NCBI GenBank assembly: GCA_937872165.1
Contig: CALMOR010000211.1
Location: 1-7,813 of the forward strand
Direction: 5' to 3'
Length of the DNA: 7,813 bases
Origin: an uncultured Burkholderiales bacterium
GTDB lineage: Bacteria > Pseudomonadota > Gammaproteobacteria > Burkholderiales > Burkholderiaceae_D
A program made the position numbers and the translations under genes. This document shows positions 7,333 to 7,813 of this stretch, piece after piece (the first letter of the stretch is position 1; each line of letters opens with the position of its first letter). The notes under the pieces are model-generated. The model ran no database searches, was not told where the DNA came from, and saw nothing but the letters and a program-made list of their open reading frames with translations.

Positions 7333-7813
7333 ATGCACGTCCGGACCATCAAGCGTTTTCTTCTCGCCGCGGTCATCGTCGCGCCGTCGCTCGCAGGCGC
7401 GCAGGCGCAACGCGGCGACGCCGTCACCGTCACCGCGACGCGCGTGGCCGCCGATCCCTTCGACGTGCCCGCGTCGATCGATCGCGTCGACGGCGACGAG
7501 GTCCGCGCGGGTCGCCTGCAGGTCAACCTGTCCGAGAGTCTCGGCGTCGTACCGGGCCTCGCGCTGCAGAACCGGCAGAACTACGCGCAGGACCTGCAGC
7601 TGTCGATCCGCGGCTTCGGCGCTCGCTCGAGCTTCGGCATCCGCGGCGTGCGGCTGTATGTCGACGACATCCCCGCGACGCAGCCCGACGGGCAGGGGCA
7701 GCTCACCAACATCGACCTCGCGTCGGTCGATCGCATCGAGGTCCTGCGCGGACCCTTCTCGGCGCTCTACGGCAACTCGTCGGGCGGCGTCGTGCAGGCG
7801 TTCACCGAGAACG
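7333..7813 (+). CDS. YncD/PqqU-like TonB-dependent outer-membrane receptor, N-terminal 160 residues (runs off right edge)
   Basis: Outer-membrane receptors of this class import a scarce substrate using energy from TonB-ExbB-ExbD. The start at ATG 7333 gives a signal peptide: basic MHVRTIKR, hydrophobic FLLAAVIVAPSLAGA, and probable cleavage after AQA (residue 25). A TonB-box-like VTVTATR (31-37) follows, then the plug domain: VNLSESLGVVPGL (64-76), QNRQNYAQDLQLSIRGFG (79-96), LYVDDIPATQPDGQGQ (108-123), and IEVLRGPFSALYGNSSGGV (135-153). There is no N-terminal signalling domain, so it is not a FecA-type transducer. From memory the plug is very close to E. coli YncD (PqqU), reported to take up pyrroloquinoline quinone; the substrate here is inferred only, because the barrel and loops lie outside the window. 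A weak GAGAG lies a few bases before the ATG; TTG 7318 is a less likely start. The gene diverges from the operon. Confidence 0.93.
   Translation, partial: MHVRTIKRFLLAAVIVAPSLAGAQAQRGDAVTVTATRVAADPFDVPASIDRVDGDEVRAGRLQVNLSESLGVVPGLALQNRQNYAQDLQLSIRGFGARSSFGIRGVRLYVDDIPATQPDGQGQLTNIDLASVDRIEVLRGPFSALYGNSSGGVVQAFTEN

Noticed and set aside
6873..7526. A 217-codon minus-strand frame crossing the intergenic gap and the receptor start
   Set aside because: It overlaps the well-supported promoter region, the receptor signal peptide and the first operon gene in another frame, and its product is Arg-rich.

Overview
The window is very GC-rich, with G or C at nearly every third codon position in the genes. 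It comes from a Gram-negative bacterium, because a divergent gene at the right edge encodes a TonB-dependent outer-membrane receptor. The style of that receptor suggests a proteobacterium, possibly beta or gamma, but I cannot name the organism.

Layout: about nine tenths of the window is one leftward (minus-strand) gene cluster of four genes. It starts at a recognisable promoter (-35 at 7247-7242, -10 at 7224-7219) and runs off the left edge. In order of transcription it holds: (1) a small unrecognised gene (7168-6601), which is intact only if one +1 frameshift near position 6886 is allowed; (2) an 866-residue beta-rich protein of the DUF6603 type (6604-4004); (3) a 1161-residue protein of a large uncharacterised family with strongly patterned motifs such as LTLYGPGDIIGIDP, NHEMGRELLW and PTDQRG (4007-522); (4) the first 151 residues of another uncharacterised family member with a coiled-coil-like N-terminus (455-1, cut off). 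Genes 1/2 and 2/3 overlap by four bases (ATGA), and gene 4 follows gene 3 after 66 bases, so the cluster reads as one operon.

On the right, a gene on the plus strand (7333-7813, cut off) encodes the signal peptide and plug domain of a TonB-dependent receptor close to E. coli YncD/PqqU. It is divergent from the operon across a 164-bp gap and is probably a neighbour rather than part of the same system.

How the genes work together: none of the operon proteins has a signal peptide or transmembrane segment, and I see no nuclease, protease, kinase or other recognisable catalytic motif. From memory, the DUF6603 protein and the two large families recur in bacterial genomes without an assigned function. 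The tight coupling here suggests they make parts of one cytoplasmic assembly, but the sequence does not show what it does. No tRNA, rRNA, CRISPR array, insertion sequence or convincing terminator was seen. The many long open frames on the plus strand across the operon are antisense shadows of the biased codon use.
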